A stretch of DNA of 64,000 nucleotides from Enterobacter mori. GTDB taxonomy: Bacteria; Pseudomonadota; Gammaproteobacteria; Enterobacterales; Enterobacteriaceae. Positions 38,918-48,300 of this stretch are shown here, piece by piece. Position 1 is the stretch's first letter. Each line of letters opens with the position of its first letter. The stretch lies in the NCBI RefSeq assembly GCF_025244905.1, contig NZ_CP104285.1, positions 2,542,001 through 2,606,000 of the forward strand. The letters are read 5' to 3'. A model generated the notes under the pieces. That model was not told the DNA's origin. It saw only the letters and a program-made list of their open reading frames with translations, and did no database searches. A program made the position numbers and the translations under genes.

Positions 38918-39826
38918 CTATTTCTTAATACCCACGTTTTCTTTGAGCCAGGCTTTAAACTCTTCGCCCAGCGTATTGTGGCGAATACCATATTCAACGA
39001 ATGCCTGCATATAACCGAGTTTATTACCGCAGTCATGGCTCTTACCTTTCATATGGTAAGCTTCTACGGTTTCTTTTTCGATCAGCATATCGATGCCATC
39101 GGTCAACTGGATTTCATCGCCAGCTCCCGGAGGCGTTTTTGCCAGCAGCGGCCAAATCTCAGCACTCAATACATAACGACCTACAACCGCCAGATTAGAT
39201 GGCGCGACGTCCGCTTTTGGTTTCTCAACGACACCCACCATCGGAACGCTTTCGCCAGGCTCCAGGTTAACGCCCTTGCAGTCCACAACACCATAAGCAG
39301 TAACGTCTTCTACAGGCTCAACCATGATCTGGCTGCTGCCGGTTTCGTCGAAGCGCTTGATCATCTCAGCCAGGTTATCCTGAGACAGATCTGATTCAAA
39401 TTCGTCCAGAATAACATCCGGCAGAATAACAGCGACCGGCTCATCACCCACAACCGGGTGTGCACACAGCACAGCATGACCCAGACCTTTCGCCAGCCCC
39501 TGACGAACCTGCATAATGGTGACGTGTGGAGGACAAATAGACTGAACTTCCGCTAACAGCTGGCGCTTAACACGTTTTTCCAGCATCGCTTCAAGTTCAA
39601 AACTTGTATCAAAATGGTTTTCGATAGAGTTTTTAGATGAATGCGTAACCAGCACAATCTCAGTAATCCCTGCCGCGATACATTCATTAACGACGTACTG
39701 GATTAATGGCTTATCAACTAAAGGCAGCATCTCTTTAGGGATTGCCTTCGTTGCTGGTAACATCCTGGTCCCCAATCCCGCTACCGGGATGACGGCCTTT
39801 CTGACTTTCGAATTTAGGGCAGCCAT
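38918..39826 (-). CDS. galU: UTP-glucose-1-phosphate uridylyltransferase
   Basis: 302-residue enzyme making UDP-glucose for LPS core, capsule, trehalose and galactose use. The nucleotide-binding motif [18 protein letters not shown] is near the N-terminus, [11 protein letters not shown] follows, and GVVEKP and the DGIDML region are in place. It is monocistronic, with hns converging from the left. Confidence 0.97.
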   Translation of the reverse strand: MAALNSKVRKAVIPVAGLGTRMLPATKAIPKEMLPLVDKPLIQYVVNECIAAGITEIVLVTHSSKNSIENHFDTSFELEAMLEKRVKRQLLAEVQSICPPHVTIMQVRQGLAKGLGHAVLCAHPVVGDEPVAVILPDVILDEFESDLSQDNLAEMIKRFDETGSSQIMVEPVEDVTAYGVVDCKGVNLEPGESVPMVGVVEKPKADVAPSNLAVVGRYVLSAEIWPLLAKTPPGAGDEIQLTDGIDMLIEKETVEAYHMKGKSHDCGNKLGYMQAFVEYGIRHNTLGEEFKAWLKENVGIKK

Positions 39827-40025
39827 TCAAATTCTCCTGAGCTGTTCAAGTTTTGAACTTTTATGCATTAAATAACGCGTTGAGTATATCAGCCTCAGCC
39901 TTTAGTACGGGTCTGAAATGAACGCGTAGCCGATCAATTAGGATAAATACGCATGAATCTGGCAGCGATAGTAGCACCGCCAACTAAACACTGGAAAAGC
40001 AATCTCAAGAATAAAACTCAACTGC

Positions 40026-41039
40026 TTATTCCGTGGACAACATTAAGCGCAACCGCCCGCCTGCACCCCAAATTTGGCACTGCCAGGAGGAACAGCGATG
40101 GCTAATTTGATTGAGGTAAGCCGTCCCCAGTGTTCCCAGCGGTACGCCGTTACTCACCTGAATATGATGCTCCCCAGTATTCAGAGAAGCGTTTAAACCC
40201 GCAGAGACAAGAATCAGATTTTTGAGTCCGCTGTGATAATAACCAACGAGAAGCGGAAACTGCCCAGGCAAATTAGCCTGGCGGAAAAGTTGATTTACTT
40301 GTTTAAGCAAACTGCCTAACTCAGGAAGCCGCTGTCCCTGATGGGATAACTGCTCCTGCAATAATCCATTAAATAGCGCACGAAGTAACAATGCGGCTAA
40401 AACACCATTGTCACCTGCCCGGGTCACGTCCAGACAATAAAAGGCAAGATCGGAATCGGATAACGGCGCAATATCGAGCACCAGACCATGCTGATCTGCC
40501 GCCACGAGTTGTCGATAATTTATCCGGCAATGGGAAAGCGTTTGTTGTACCGGCGGCTGAAGCTCTTGTAACAATTTGGCTGCGGCAAGGGGATTACTGA
40601 CCAACGCATCCCAGTCCTGAAACAGACGCTCTTCTTCCTCAACGCGGGAATTGAACATGTTGGGATAAAGGCAAGCGAGCACCGTCTCACGCAGACGATT
40701 CAAATCCTTGACGGGCTTCAGCAGAATATCCTGTACCCCCAGACGTAGAGCTTTCGCGATATCCGCCATATTCTCCGTCGCAGAGATCACCAGTACAGGC
40801 ATCTGGTTTCCTTCATTGCGAAGATGCTCAACCAGTTTCAGGCCATTCATTCGCGGCATCGCGATGTCGCAGATCATCAAGTCCGGCGCAATAGAGGTCA
40901 TTTTCTCCAGCGCGTCGATGCCGTCCTCGGCAAGAGAAGTATCCGCACCCAGTGAGGATAACCACGAATCCAGCAAAGAGCGGAAAACGGGCTCGTCTTC
41001 AACGATTAAAATGTGTTTTCCGACCAATGGCTGCGTCAT
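40026..41039 (-). CDS. rssB: RpoS-degradation adaptor RssB
   Basis: 337-residue response regulator that delivers sigma-S to ClpXP. The receiver domain (about 1-125) has acidic EDE near the N-terminus, the phosphoacceptor Asp in LMICDIAMPRMNG and the conserved Lys in LLKPVKD. The C-terminal half is a degenerate PP2C-like domain (PLSDSDLAFYCLDVTRAGDNG). It lies downstream of rssA on the same strand, 92 bp apart. Confidence 0.96.
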   Translation of the reverse strand: MTQPLVGKHILIVEDEPVFRSLLDSWLSSLGADTSLAEDGIDALEKMTSIAPDLMICDIAMPRMNGLKLVEHLRNEGNQMPVLVISATENMADIAKALRLGVQDILLKPVKDLNRLRETVLACLYPNMFNSRVEEEERLFQDWDALVSNPLAAAKLLQELQPPVQQTLSHCRINYRQLVAADQHGLVLDIAPLSDSDLAFYCLDVTRAGDNGVLAALLLRALFNGLLQEQLSHQGQRLPELGSLLKQVNQLFRQANLPGQFPLLVGYYHSGLKNLILVSAGLNASLNTGEHHIQVSNGVPLGTLGTAYLNQISHRCSSWQCQIWGAGGRLRLMLSTE

Positions 41040-41131
41040 GGTTCCTCCCCTGGCTGACAGTTACTCAATAGTGGCATGCTATTGGGACTATCGCCTGTCA
41101 GATTTTGCTGAAGTAATCAAATAAAGGATGC

Positions 41132-42034
41132 TTAAAGTGCTGTTCGCACAAATGGCAACAATTCATCTATTTTCTTTTCGACGGCTAAGGAACCCGCTGA
41201 AATCGCGGCCTCAGCTCTATGGAAATCAAGGGTAGAGATTTGAGGACAATAGGGTTGAATCAGAATATCGGGAGGATCGCCAGCCATACGGTTTCGCTTC
41301 AGGCGATTCTCAAGTACCTGAATGGACGTGGTCATTATTTCCAGGGCGGTGGGTGCCGTTACTGCTCGGCGAGCTGTCAGGCGGCCAATCCTTCCGCGCA
41401 AACGCGCATGCCAGGCGAGCTTCTCACCTTCGGCATCATCACTTTGAAGATTAACGGGCATGAGGTCTTGCTGCATCAGGTGGGCATCATGTTGCAAGTC
41501 CACGGCAATCACAATATCCGCCCCCATGGCACGCGTCAGGGATACGGGAACCGGGTTTACTACCCCGCCATCGACCAGCCAGTAGCCGTTATGGGGCACA
41601 GGAGCCATTAATCCCGGCATGCTGCAGGACGCACGGACAGCAAGATGAAGATCGCCTTCGGTGAGCCACAGCTCACGTCCTGTACTGAGATTCGTGGCCA
41701 CCGCGCCAAACGGCAACTGGCAGTGGGTAAAGTCATCAAGAGGCATAATCTGACGGAACTGATTAAACACGCGCTCGCCGCGCAGCAGGCCGCCACGCTG
41801 CCAGGAGAGATCCATCAGACGCAGCACATCCCAGTAGCTGAAGGAACGCACCCATCTCTCAAGCTCTGGTAGTTTACCGCAGGCATATGCTGACCCGACC
41901 AGCGAACCAATCGAACAGCTTGCAACGATATCAACGTCAATACCCATCTGTTTCAAGGCGTTGATAACGCCAATATGCGACCAGCCTCGGGCTGCACCTG
42001 AGCCTAACGCCAGTCCAATTTTTACTTTTCTCAT
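41132..42034 (-). CDS. rssA: Patatin-like phospholipase family protein RssA
   Basis: 300-residue patatin-fold protein. It has the oxyanion motif near GLALGSGAARGWSHIG, the nucleophile Ser in ASCSIGSLVGSAYA (GxSxG variant) and the DGG/A motif in WLVDGGVVNP. Its substrate is unknown; it is named only from its operon with rssB. Met at 42034 is chosen from E. coli RssA (MRKIKIGLALG); 14 upstream codons are open but unsupported. Confidence 0.94.
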   Translation of the reverse strand: MRKVKIGLALGSGAARGWSHIGVINALKQMGIDVDIVASCSIGSLVGSAYACGKLPELERWVRSFSYWDVLRLMDLSWQRGGLLRGERVFNQFRQIMPLDDFTHCQLPFGAVATNLSTGRELWLTEGDLHLAVRASCSMPGLMAPVPHNGYWLVDGGVVNPVPVSLTRAMGADIVIAVDLQHDAHLMQQDLMPVNLQSDDAEGEKLAWHARLRGRIGRLTARRAVTAPTALEIMTTSIQVLENRLKRNRMAGDPPDILIQPYCPQISTLDFHRAEAAISAGSLAVEKKIDELLPFVRTAL

Positions 42035-42148
42035 TAGCCCTGTTTTACTTCCACTGGATCCCCAACATAGCGTCAACGCAACAGCTCAGTTAACATAGTG
42101 CTACCCTAAGCGTTAAACGCCCTTATTTTTTGTTCCAGGAAGAGAATC

Positions 42149-42607
42149 GTGTCTCAACTCTGCCCCTGTGGTAGCGCTCTGGAGTATAGCCTATGTTGCC
42201 AGCGATATCTTACTGGCGAGCAGGTTGCTCCAGACCCGTCACACCTGATGCGTTCGCGGTATACTGCTTTTGTGATCAAAGACGCAGATTATTTAGTCAA
42301 GACCTGGCACCCCACTTGCCATGCAGCTGATTTTCAGCAAGACATTGAAGCGGGCTTCGCCAATACCCACTGGCTCGGTCTCACGGTCTTTGATTCAGCC
42401 CCCGGTCGTGATGAAAACGAGGGTTACGTGAGTTTTGTTGCCCGTTTTACCGAGCAGCACAAACCCGGCGCCATTATTGAACGTTCCCGTTTCTTAAAGG
42501 AAAGCGGGCAATGGTATTATATTGACGGAACGCGCCCCCAATTCGGTCGTAACGATCCCTGCCCTTGCGGTTCAGGTAAAAAATTTAAAAAGTGTTGCGG
42601 GCAGTAG
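42149..42607 (+). CDS. ychJ: YchJ family protein with two SEC-C motifs
   Basis: 152-residue protein with a SecA-like zinc-binding SEC-C motif at each end: [13 protein letters not shown] near the start and [16 protein letters not shown] at the end, with an NTF2-like middle. GTG 42149 is the start, after CAGGAAGAG. Function unknown. It is divergent from rssA, and purU follows on the same strand after about 50 bp. Confidence 0.95.
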   Translation: MSQLCPCGSALEYSLCCQRYLTGEQVAPDPSHLMRSRYTAFVIKDADYLVKTWHPTCHAADFQQDIEAGFANTHWLGLTVFDSAPGRDENEGYVSFVARFTEQHKPGAIIERSRFLKESGQWYYIDGTRPQFGRNDPCPCGSGKKFKKCCGQ

Positions 42608-42655
42608 TGCCTGACAACCCAGACTTCGCAAATACACAAACAGGATTTCCCGGCG

Positions 42656-43498
42656 ATGCAATCACTACAACGTAAAGTTCTGCGCACCATCTGTCCCGAT
42701 CAAAAAGGGCTGATCGCACGAATTACCAACATTTGTTACAAACATGAACTGAATATCGTGCAGAACAACGAGTTCGTTGACCACCGTACCGGTCGCTTCT
42801 TTATGCGCACCGAGCTTGAAGGTATTTTCAACGACACGACCCTGCTTGCCGATCTGGATAGCGCCCTGCCGGAAGGTTCCGTGCGTGAGCTGACGCCTGC
42901 TGGCCGTCGTCGCATTGTGATCCTGGTGACCAAAGAGGCACACTGCCTGGGCGACCTGCTGATGAAAGCCAACTACGGCGGTCTTGATGTCGAAATTGCC
43001 GCTGTTATCGGCAACCACGAGACGCTGCGTACGCTGGTCGAGCGGTTTGATATTCCGTTTGAACTGGTTAGCCACGAAGGTCATACCCGTGAAGAGCACG
43101 ACGATCTGATGGCGCAGGCGATTGAAGCGCATAATCCAGACTACGTGGTGCTGGCGAAATACATGCGCGTGTTAACCCCCTCCTTCGTGGCGCGTTTCCC
43201 GAACAAGATTATCAACATCCACCACTCGTTCCTTCCCGCCTTTATCGGCGCGCGCCCGTACCACCAGGCGTACGAGCGCGGCGTGAAGATCATCGGTGCG
43301 ACGGCCCACTACGTAAATGACAACCTGGATGAAGGTCCCATCATCATGCAGGACGTGATTCATGTGGATCACACCTATACCGCGGAAGACATGATGCGCG
43401 CTGGGCGCGACGTAGAGAAAAACGTCTTAAGCCGTGCGTTGTATCAGGTGCTTGCCCAACGCGTCTTCGTTTACGGCAACAGAACCATCATTCTTTAA
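42656..43498 (+). CDS. purU: Formyltetrahydrofolate deformylase
   Basis: 280-residue enzyme hydrolysing 10-formyl-THF to formate and THF, supplying formate to PurT and balancing C1 units. An N-terminal ACT domain (about 5-85, LRTICPDQKGLIARIT) senses methionine/glycine; the formyltransferase-like domain contains IINIHHSFLPAFIGARPYHQ and the catalytic Asp in NDNLDEGPII. It ends about 80 bp before the tRNA-Tyr promoter. Confidence 0.97.
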   Translation: MQSLQRKVLRTICPDQKGLIARITNICYKHELNIVQNNEFVDHRTGRFFMRTELEGIFNDTTLLADLDSALPEGSVRELTPAGRRRIVILVTKEAHCLGDLLMKANYGGLDVEIAAVIGNHETLRTLVERFDIPFELVSHEGHTREEHDDLMAQAIEAHNPDYVVLAKYMRVLTPSFVARFPNKIINIHHSFLPAFIGARPYHQAYERGVKIIGATAHYVNDNLDEGPIIMQDVIHVDHTYTAEDMMRAGRDVEKNVLSRALYQVLAQRVFVYGNRTIIL

Positions 43499-43579
43499 TC
43501 TTTCGGAAAATGAATTGATTAGCTTTGCACCTTTGCGGATAAAAAGCAGGCAAACAGCGTCATTTCCCTAAAGGAATGC

Positions 43580-43607
43580 TTTACAGGGGCGTCTCATTTG
43601 ATATGAT
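43580..43607 (+). promoter_or_regulatory. tyrTV tRNA promoter
   Basis: -35 TTTACA (43580-43585), 16-bp spacer, -10 TATGAT (43602-43607), followed by the GC-rich discriminator GCGCCCCGC. The same elements are known in E. coli tyrT, where the discriminator gives stringent control. Confidence 0.9.
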
Positions 43608-43655
43608 GCGCCCCGCTTCCAACAGGAAGCAGGCCAATAAAAAGCATTACCCCGT

Positions 43656-43740
<85 letters not shown>

Positions 43741-43775
43741 TCTCTCAGCATTACCTCAAAATTTGAATTACCCCT

Positions 43776-43860
<85 letters not shown>

Positions 43861-43898
43861 TCACTTCCCCCAACATAAAAACCGAGTCCGCCTTTGTA

Positions 43899-43927
43899 GG
43901 CCGGGTAAGGCGCAGCCGCCACCCGGC
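43899..43927. repeat. REP (repetitive extragenic palindromic) element
   Basis: GGCCGGGTAAGG, then CGCAGCCGCCACCCGGC: the typical REP shape with GCCGGGT / ACCCGGC arms and a GCGCAGCC centre. Single copy, 40 bp after the second tRNA and 10 bp beyond the stop of the Lrp-type gene. Confidence 0.85.
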
Positions 43928-43936
43928 GAAAGATGG

Positions 43937-44380
43937 CTACATCGGTGGCAAACGACGCCTGACCGGCGAGCTTTTCACAATCGACGTATTACACTGGGCA
44001 TGCTCTGCCAGGCCGTCCAGCAACACATCCAGTTGCTCTATCGATCTCACCACCAGCCTAATCACAAAACAGTCCTCGCCAGTCACTTTGTCGCTCTCTA
44101 TACACTCCGGCATTGCCTGAATGTACTTATCCACCTTATGCAACAGGCCCGGCAATGGGCGCACGCGCACCAGCGCCTGTAAGGTGTATCCCAGCGCCAC
44201 CAGATTCACCCGCGCCCCATACCCCTGAATCACACCGCGCTCTTCCAGCCGCTTCAGGCGCTCTGCCGTACTGGGTGACGTCAAACCGATACGCCCGCTG
44301 AGCACCTTCAGGGACATACGTGCATCCTCAACCAGACAGGCTAATATTTGCCGATCGATATCATCAAGCGGGTATTCCAT
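43937..44380 (-). CDS. Lrp/AsnC-family transcriptional regulator
   Basis: 147-residue Lrp-type regulator. An N-terminal helix-turn-helix (about 5-60, LDDIDRQILACLVEDARM and LTSPSTAERLKRLEERGVI) precedes the RAM/ligand domain (about 65-140, VRPLPGLLHKVDKYIQ and VTGEDCFVIRLVV). ATG 44380 is used because AGGTGA lies 5 nt upstream. It is divergent from a DMT exporter with 107 bp between starts, the usual layout for an amino-acid-responsive regulator and its exporter; target and ligand are unknown. E. coli has no such pair here. Confidence 0.9.
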   Translation of the reverse strand: MEYPLDDIDRQILACLVEDARMSLKVLSGRIGLTSPSTAERLKRLEERGVIQGYGARVNLVALGYTLQALVRVRPLPGLLHKVDKYIQAMPECIESDKVTGEDCFVIRLVVRSIEQLDVLLDGLAEHAQCNTSIVKSSPVRRRLPPM

Positions 44381-44487
44381 CACTTTCACCTAATTTTAAA
44401 AAGTCATTGACCTGTTCCACCTTATCTAACCCCTGTAAAACCTGACAGCTATTTTCGACAATAACGTCACTAATCAGGAGGTGGGTG

Positions 44488-45384
44488 ATGCGTGATTTAC
44501 ATAAAGGCGTCTGGCAAATGAGCCTGGCGATGTTAATTTCCGGCTCTATCGGTGCGTTTGTTTTACTTTCCGGTCTGCCGGTAACGGAAGTGGTGTTCTG
44601 GCGCTGCGTCATCGGCGCGGTTACGCTTTATGTGTTCATCCGATTAAGTCGAAAGCCCTTCAGTCCCCTAACCCGCACCACGCTGCTGCTGGCCATTTTT
44701 GGCGGCGTGGCATTAGTGGTGAACTGGCTGCTGCTCTTCGCAGCCTATGAACGGATCTCGATTGGCCTGTCCACCGTGGTCTATAACACCCAGCCGTTTA
44801 TGCTGGTGATGATGGGGATGCTTTTAGGCGAACGCGTCAGTCTGGTGAAGTGGGGTTGGTTGATCCTCGCCTTCGGCGGCGTGGTGATATTGCTTTCCAG
44901 CGAGCTGAGCGGCACGCATGGCAGTGAATGGCTCGCAGGTATCGGGCTGTCGCTGAGTGCAGCATTCTTTTACGCGCTGACTGCCATTATCGCCCGAAAA
45001 CTACAATCCATCGCACCGCAGCATATCGCCTTTATTCAGGTCATGACTGGGGTGGTAATGCTTCTTCCGCTGGCGCATATGCCTTCCCTTTCGGGCGATT
45101 TCCCCTGGACGATATTGCTGACGTTGGGCATTGTCCATACCGGCATCATGTACCAGTTGCTGTATAGCGCCATTCAGAAACTCCCCACTCCAGTCACCGG
45201 CTCCCTGTCGTTTATCTATCCGGTGGTCGCCATTGTTGTTGATAATCTGGTATTCGGACACTCGATGAACCTGACACAGCTTGCGGGCGGCGCGCTGATT
45301 TTGTTTGCCGCAGCGGGCAACAACCTGGGCTGGGGCGAAAAAAAACCCCGCGAGCGCGGGGTGGGTATCAAAACGGCGAATTAG
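44488..45384 (+). CDS. EamA/DMT-family transporter
   Basis: 298-residue inner-membrane protein with ten hydrophobic helices in two EamA repeats, e.g. [17 protein letters not shown] and [18 protein letters not shown] in the first. The family exports amino acids and related metabolites; the substrate here is unknown, but the divergent Lrp-type regulator suggests an amino acid. ATG 44488 follows AGGAGGT (44476-44482). Its last codons are unusual: the segment encoding EKKPRERG is also the intrinsic terminator of the opposing nar operon, and the stop overlaps the narI stop by 3 bp. Confidence 0.88.
   Translation: MRDLHKGVWQMSLAMLISGSIGAFVLLSGLPVTEVVFWRCVIGAVTLYVFIRLSRKPFSPLTRTTLLLAIFGGVALVVNWLLLFAAYERISIGLSTVVYNTQPFMLVMMGMLLGERVSLVKWGWLILAFGGVVILLSSELSGTHGSEWLAGIGLSLSAAFFYALTAIIARKLQSIAPQHIAFIQVMTGVVMLLPLAHMPSLSGDFPWTILLTLGIVHTGIMYQLLYSAIQKLPTPVTGSLSFIYPVVAIVVDNLVFGHSMNLTQLAGGALILFAAAGNNLGWGEKKPRERGVGIKTAN
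45338..45361 (-). terminator. narGHJI terminator, inside the DMT transporter gene
   Basis: CCCCGC (45346-45351) / GCGGGG (45356-45361) with loop GAGC. On the minus strand the stem is followed by eight T residues (45345-45338). It lies 20 bp after the narI stop, wholly within the last codons of the convergent gene. Confidence 0.88.
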
Positions 45385-46058
45385 CGACGGGCACGCACAA
45401 TCTGGTATTTGCGCGTCAGGTACTCTACCGGCGCGCTCCAGATGTGCACCAGGCGGGAGAACGGGAACAGCACAAACAGCGTCATTCCCAGCACCAGGTG
45501 CACGCGGAAGATAAAGGCCACGCCGTCCAGGTGTTCAGAAGCGCCGCCGTGGAAGGTCACCACGGACTGCGCCCAGCCGACCAGCTTCATCATTTCGCTG
45601 CCGTCCATATGCTGAGCAGAGAACGGAATCGTCAGCAGACCCAGCGCACACTGCACCATCAGCAGGGAGAGGATCAGGATGTCCGCAGCGGTCGTGGTGG
45701 CACGCACGCGCGGGCTGAACAGACGACGTTTCAGCAGCAGCAGACCGCCGACCAGACACATCACGCCGCTGGCACCGCCCGCAAACATCGCCATTTTCTG
45801 CTTCACTTCAATCGGCAGCCAGGCTTCGTACATCCAGTGCGGTGTCAGCATACCCAGGAAGTGACCGGCAAAAATCCCCAGGATCCCGATATGGAACAGG
45901 TTTGAGGCGAGGTTCATCCCCTTGCGGTCCAGCATCTGGCTGGAGGCCGCCCGCCAGGTATACTGGCCATAGTCATAACGCAGCCAGCTTCCCACCAGGA
46001 ATACGGTGCCCGCGATATACGGGTAAATGTCAAAGAAGAACATATTCAGGAAGTGCAT
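45381..46058 (-). CDS. narI: Respiratory nitrate reductase A gamma subunit (cytochrome b)
   Basis: 225-residue integral membrane subunit with five helices and two b hemes; oxidises quinol and passes electrons to NarH. It starts [17 protein letters not shown] and contains the histidine-bearing segments [17 protein letters not shown] and [14 protein letters not shown]. Its start shares a base with the narJ stop. It is the last gene of narGHJI. Confidence 0.98.
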   Translation of the reverse strand: MHFLNMFFFDIYPYIAGTVFLVGSWLRYDYGQYTWRAASSQMLDRKGMNLASNLFHIGILGIFAGHFLGMLTPHWMYEAWLPIEVKQKMAMFAGGASGVMCLVGGLLLLKRRLFSPRVRATTTAADILILSLLMVQCALGLLTIPFSAQHMDGSEMMKLVGWAQSVVTFHGGASEHLDGVAFIFRVHLVLGMTLFVLFPFSRLVHIWSAPVEYLTRKYQIVRARR

Positions 46059-46768
46059 TATTGCCGTCCTCCGTTAGAGATATTCAAATATTGCGGAGCA
46101 ACGGCCCCGGCAAAACGACGCTGGTGAGCGGAGATTTCAGACTCGCCGCAGTTCTGGTCAGCAAAGAACTTCACCTGCTCTTCTTCCCAGACCGCATCAA
46201 GCGCCTGCGGGGTGTCATCGCGAGCTTCATCCGCGATTTTTTCCGCCACTTTTTCGCTATCAACGGCGGCGTTAGCCAGCTTCACCAGCAGGTCAAAGAG
46301 CACCGCATAAGCACTTTCGCGCTGCTGAAGACGCGCGGCGAGCAGCGCCAGGATCGGTGCAATATCCTGTAAACCGCCCAGCGCCTCTTCTTTTGGCAGC
46401 TGCGCCAGATATTCCAGGTAAAGTGGCAGGTGGTCTGGCAGTTCGCGGCTGTCGAGCTGCAGGCCGTGCTGCTCGTACTGGGACATCAGGTCGACCATCG
46501 CCTGACCACGATCGCGGGATTCACCGTGGACGTGTTCAAACAGCAGCAGCGACGTAGCGCGCCCGCGGTCAAACAGCTGGCTGTAGTCCGCCTGCGCGTC
46601 CAGGAGATCGCGTGCTAACAAATCGCGGAGGAAAACGCCCAGCTTCTGGGCATCCTCTTTATCCAGGTTTTCAGATGACGCGAGTGCATCAAAGAGTTCC
46701 TGCTGATGCTGCGCAAGCGCAGCATCCGGGTACTCGAGCAGACGCGAAACAATGACGAGTTCAATCAT
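46058..46768 (-). CDS. narJ: Nitrate reductase molybdenum cofactor assembly chaperone NarJ
   Basis: 236-residue TorD/DmsD/NarJ-family chaperone. It binds apo-NarG and is needed for cofactor insertion but is not in the final enzyme. It starts [20 protein letters not shown] and holds [19 protein letters not shown]. Met 46768 lies within the narH stop (ATGA), which fixes the start and makes the E. coli length of 236. Confidence 0.97.
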   Translation of the reverse strand: MIELVIVSRLLEYPDAALAQHQQELFDALASSENLDKEDAQKLGVFLRDLLARDLLDAQADYSQLFDRGRATSLLLFEHVHGESRDRGQAMVDLMSQYEQHGLQLDSRELPDHLPLYLEYLAQLPKEEALGGLQDIAPILALLAARLQQRESAYAVLFDLLVKLANAAVDSEKVAEKIADEARDDTPQALDAVWEEEQVKFFADQNCGESEISAHQRRFAGAVAPQYLNISNGGRQ

Positions 46769-48300
46769 TGGTGCGGCTCCGTTTTGCTGGTCACATCCAT
46801 AGCGTCGATGCGGCGGCTGTTGAACAGGTTGAATTTGGTGTCTGAGCCGTGGCAACCGTCACCGAAGCTAAAACCACATCCGTTTTTCTCCGGGAAGGCA
46901 TCACGCGCCTGCTCGCGGTGGCTGCTCGGTACGACGAAACGGTCTTCGTAGTTCGCAATCGCCAGATAGCGGTACATCTCCTGCGCCTGTGCTTCGGTCA
47001 GACCGACCTCTTCCAGCGCACGGGTATCGGTAACGCCGTCCACGGTCTCTGCACGTTTGAAGTGACGCATTGCCAGCATACGCTTCAGCGCCAGCAGAAC
47101 CGGCTGGGTATCGCCTGCGGTCAGCAGGTTCGCCAGGTACTGAACCGGAATACGCAGGCTTTCCACATCCGGCAGAATGCCGTTGCCGCCCAGCTCACCC
47201 GCGTCGGCAGCAGACTGAATCGGAGACAGCGGCGGCACGTACCAGACCATCGGCAGCGTACGATATTCAGGATGCAGCGGCAGGGCCAGCTTCCAGTCCA
47301 TCGCCATTTTGTACACCGGAGACTGCTGCGCCGCGTCGATCACGCTCTGCGGCACGCCGTCCTTCAGCGCCTGCTCGATCACTTTCGGATCGTTCGGATC
47401 GAGGAAAACGTCCAGCTGACGCTGGTACAGATCTTTTTCGTTTTCGGTGCTTGCTGCCGTTTCAATCGCGTCCGCGTCGTACAGCAGCACGCCGAGGTAG
47501 CGAATACGGCCCACGCAGCTTTCTGAACAGACGGTCGGCATACCGGCTTCAATGCGCGGATAGCAGAAGATGCACTTCTCTGACTTGCCGCTCTTCCAGT
47601 TGAAGTAGATTTTTTTGTACGGACAGCCGGTGATGCACATGCGCCAGCCGCGGCACTTGTCCTGGTCGATCAGGACGATGCCGTCCTCTTCACGCTTGTA
47701 GATGGCACCGCTCGGGCAGGTTGCCACACATGCCGGGTTAAGGCAGTGCTCGCACAGACGCGGCAGGTACATCATGAAGGTATTCTCGAACTGGCCGTAC
47801 ATCGCCTTCTGCATATTCTCGAAGTTTTTGTCTTTCGACAGCTTCTCGAATTCACCGCCCAGATCGTCTTCCCAGTTCGGGCCTTTCTCGATCTTATCCA
47901 TGCGCTGCCCGGTGATCAGGGAGCGAGGGCGCGCAATCGGCTGATGTTTACCTTCTGCGGCGTTATGCAGGTTCTGATAGTCAAAATCAAACGGCTCGTA
48001 GTAATCGTCGATGCCCGGCAGATGCGGGTTAGCGAAGATTTTCCCCAGCAGCATGGCACGGTTACCCATGCGCGGCTGGATTTTGCCGTTGATTTTGCGG
48101 ATCCAGCCGCCCTTGTATTTCTCCTGGTCTTCCCAGTTGGTCGGGAAACCGGTGCCTGGCTTGGTTTCAACGTTGTTGAACCAGGCATATTCGGTACCTT
48201 CACGGCTGGTCCAGACGTTTTTACAGGTGACTGAGCAGGTATGACAGCCGATGCATTTATCCAGATTCAGCACCATGCCGACTTGTGAACGAATTTTCAT
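46765..48300 (-). CDS. narH: Respiratory nitrate reductase A beta subunit
   Basis: 511-residue iron-sulfur subunit carrying one 3Fe-4S and three 4Fe-4S clusters. Cysteine motifs are visible in CIGCHTCSVTCKNVW, CEHCLNPACVATCPSGA, CRGWRMCITGCPYKK and CIFCYPR; the Trp in CRGWRMC marks the cluster that is 3Fe-4S. It relays electrons from NarI to NarG. The start overlaps the narG stop by 4 bp. Confidence 0.98.
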   Translation of the reverse strand: MKIRSQVGMVLNLDKCIGCHTCSVTCKNVWTSREGTEYAWFNNVETKPGTGFPTNWEDQEKYKGGWIRKINGKIQPRMGNRAMLLGKIFANPHLPGIDDYYEPFDFDYQNLHNAAEGKHQPIARPRSLITGQRMDKIEKGPNWEDDLGGEFEKLSKDKNFENMQKAMYGQFENTFMMYLPRLCEHCLNPACVATCPSGAIYKREEDGIVLIDQDKCRGWRMCITGCPYKKIYFNWKSGKSEKCIFCYPRIEAGMPTVCSESCVGRIRYLGVLLYDADAIETAASTENEKDLYQRQLDVFLDPNDPKVIEQALKDGVPQSVIDAAQQSPVYKMAMDWKLALPLHPEYRTLPMVWYVPPLSPIQSAADAGELGGNGILPDVESLRIPVQYLANLLTAGDTQPVLLALKRMLAMRHFKRAETVDGVTDTRALEEVGLTEAQAQEMYRYLAIANYEDRFVVPSSHREQARDAFPEKNGCGFSFGDGCHGSDTKFNLFNSRRIDAMDVTSKTEPHQ

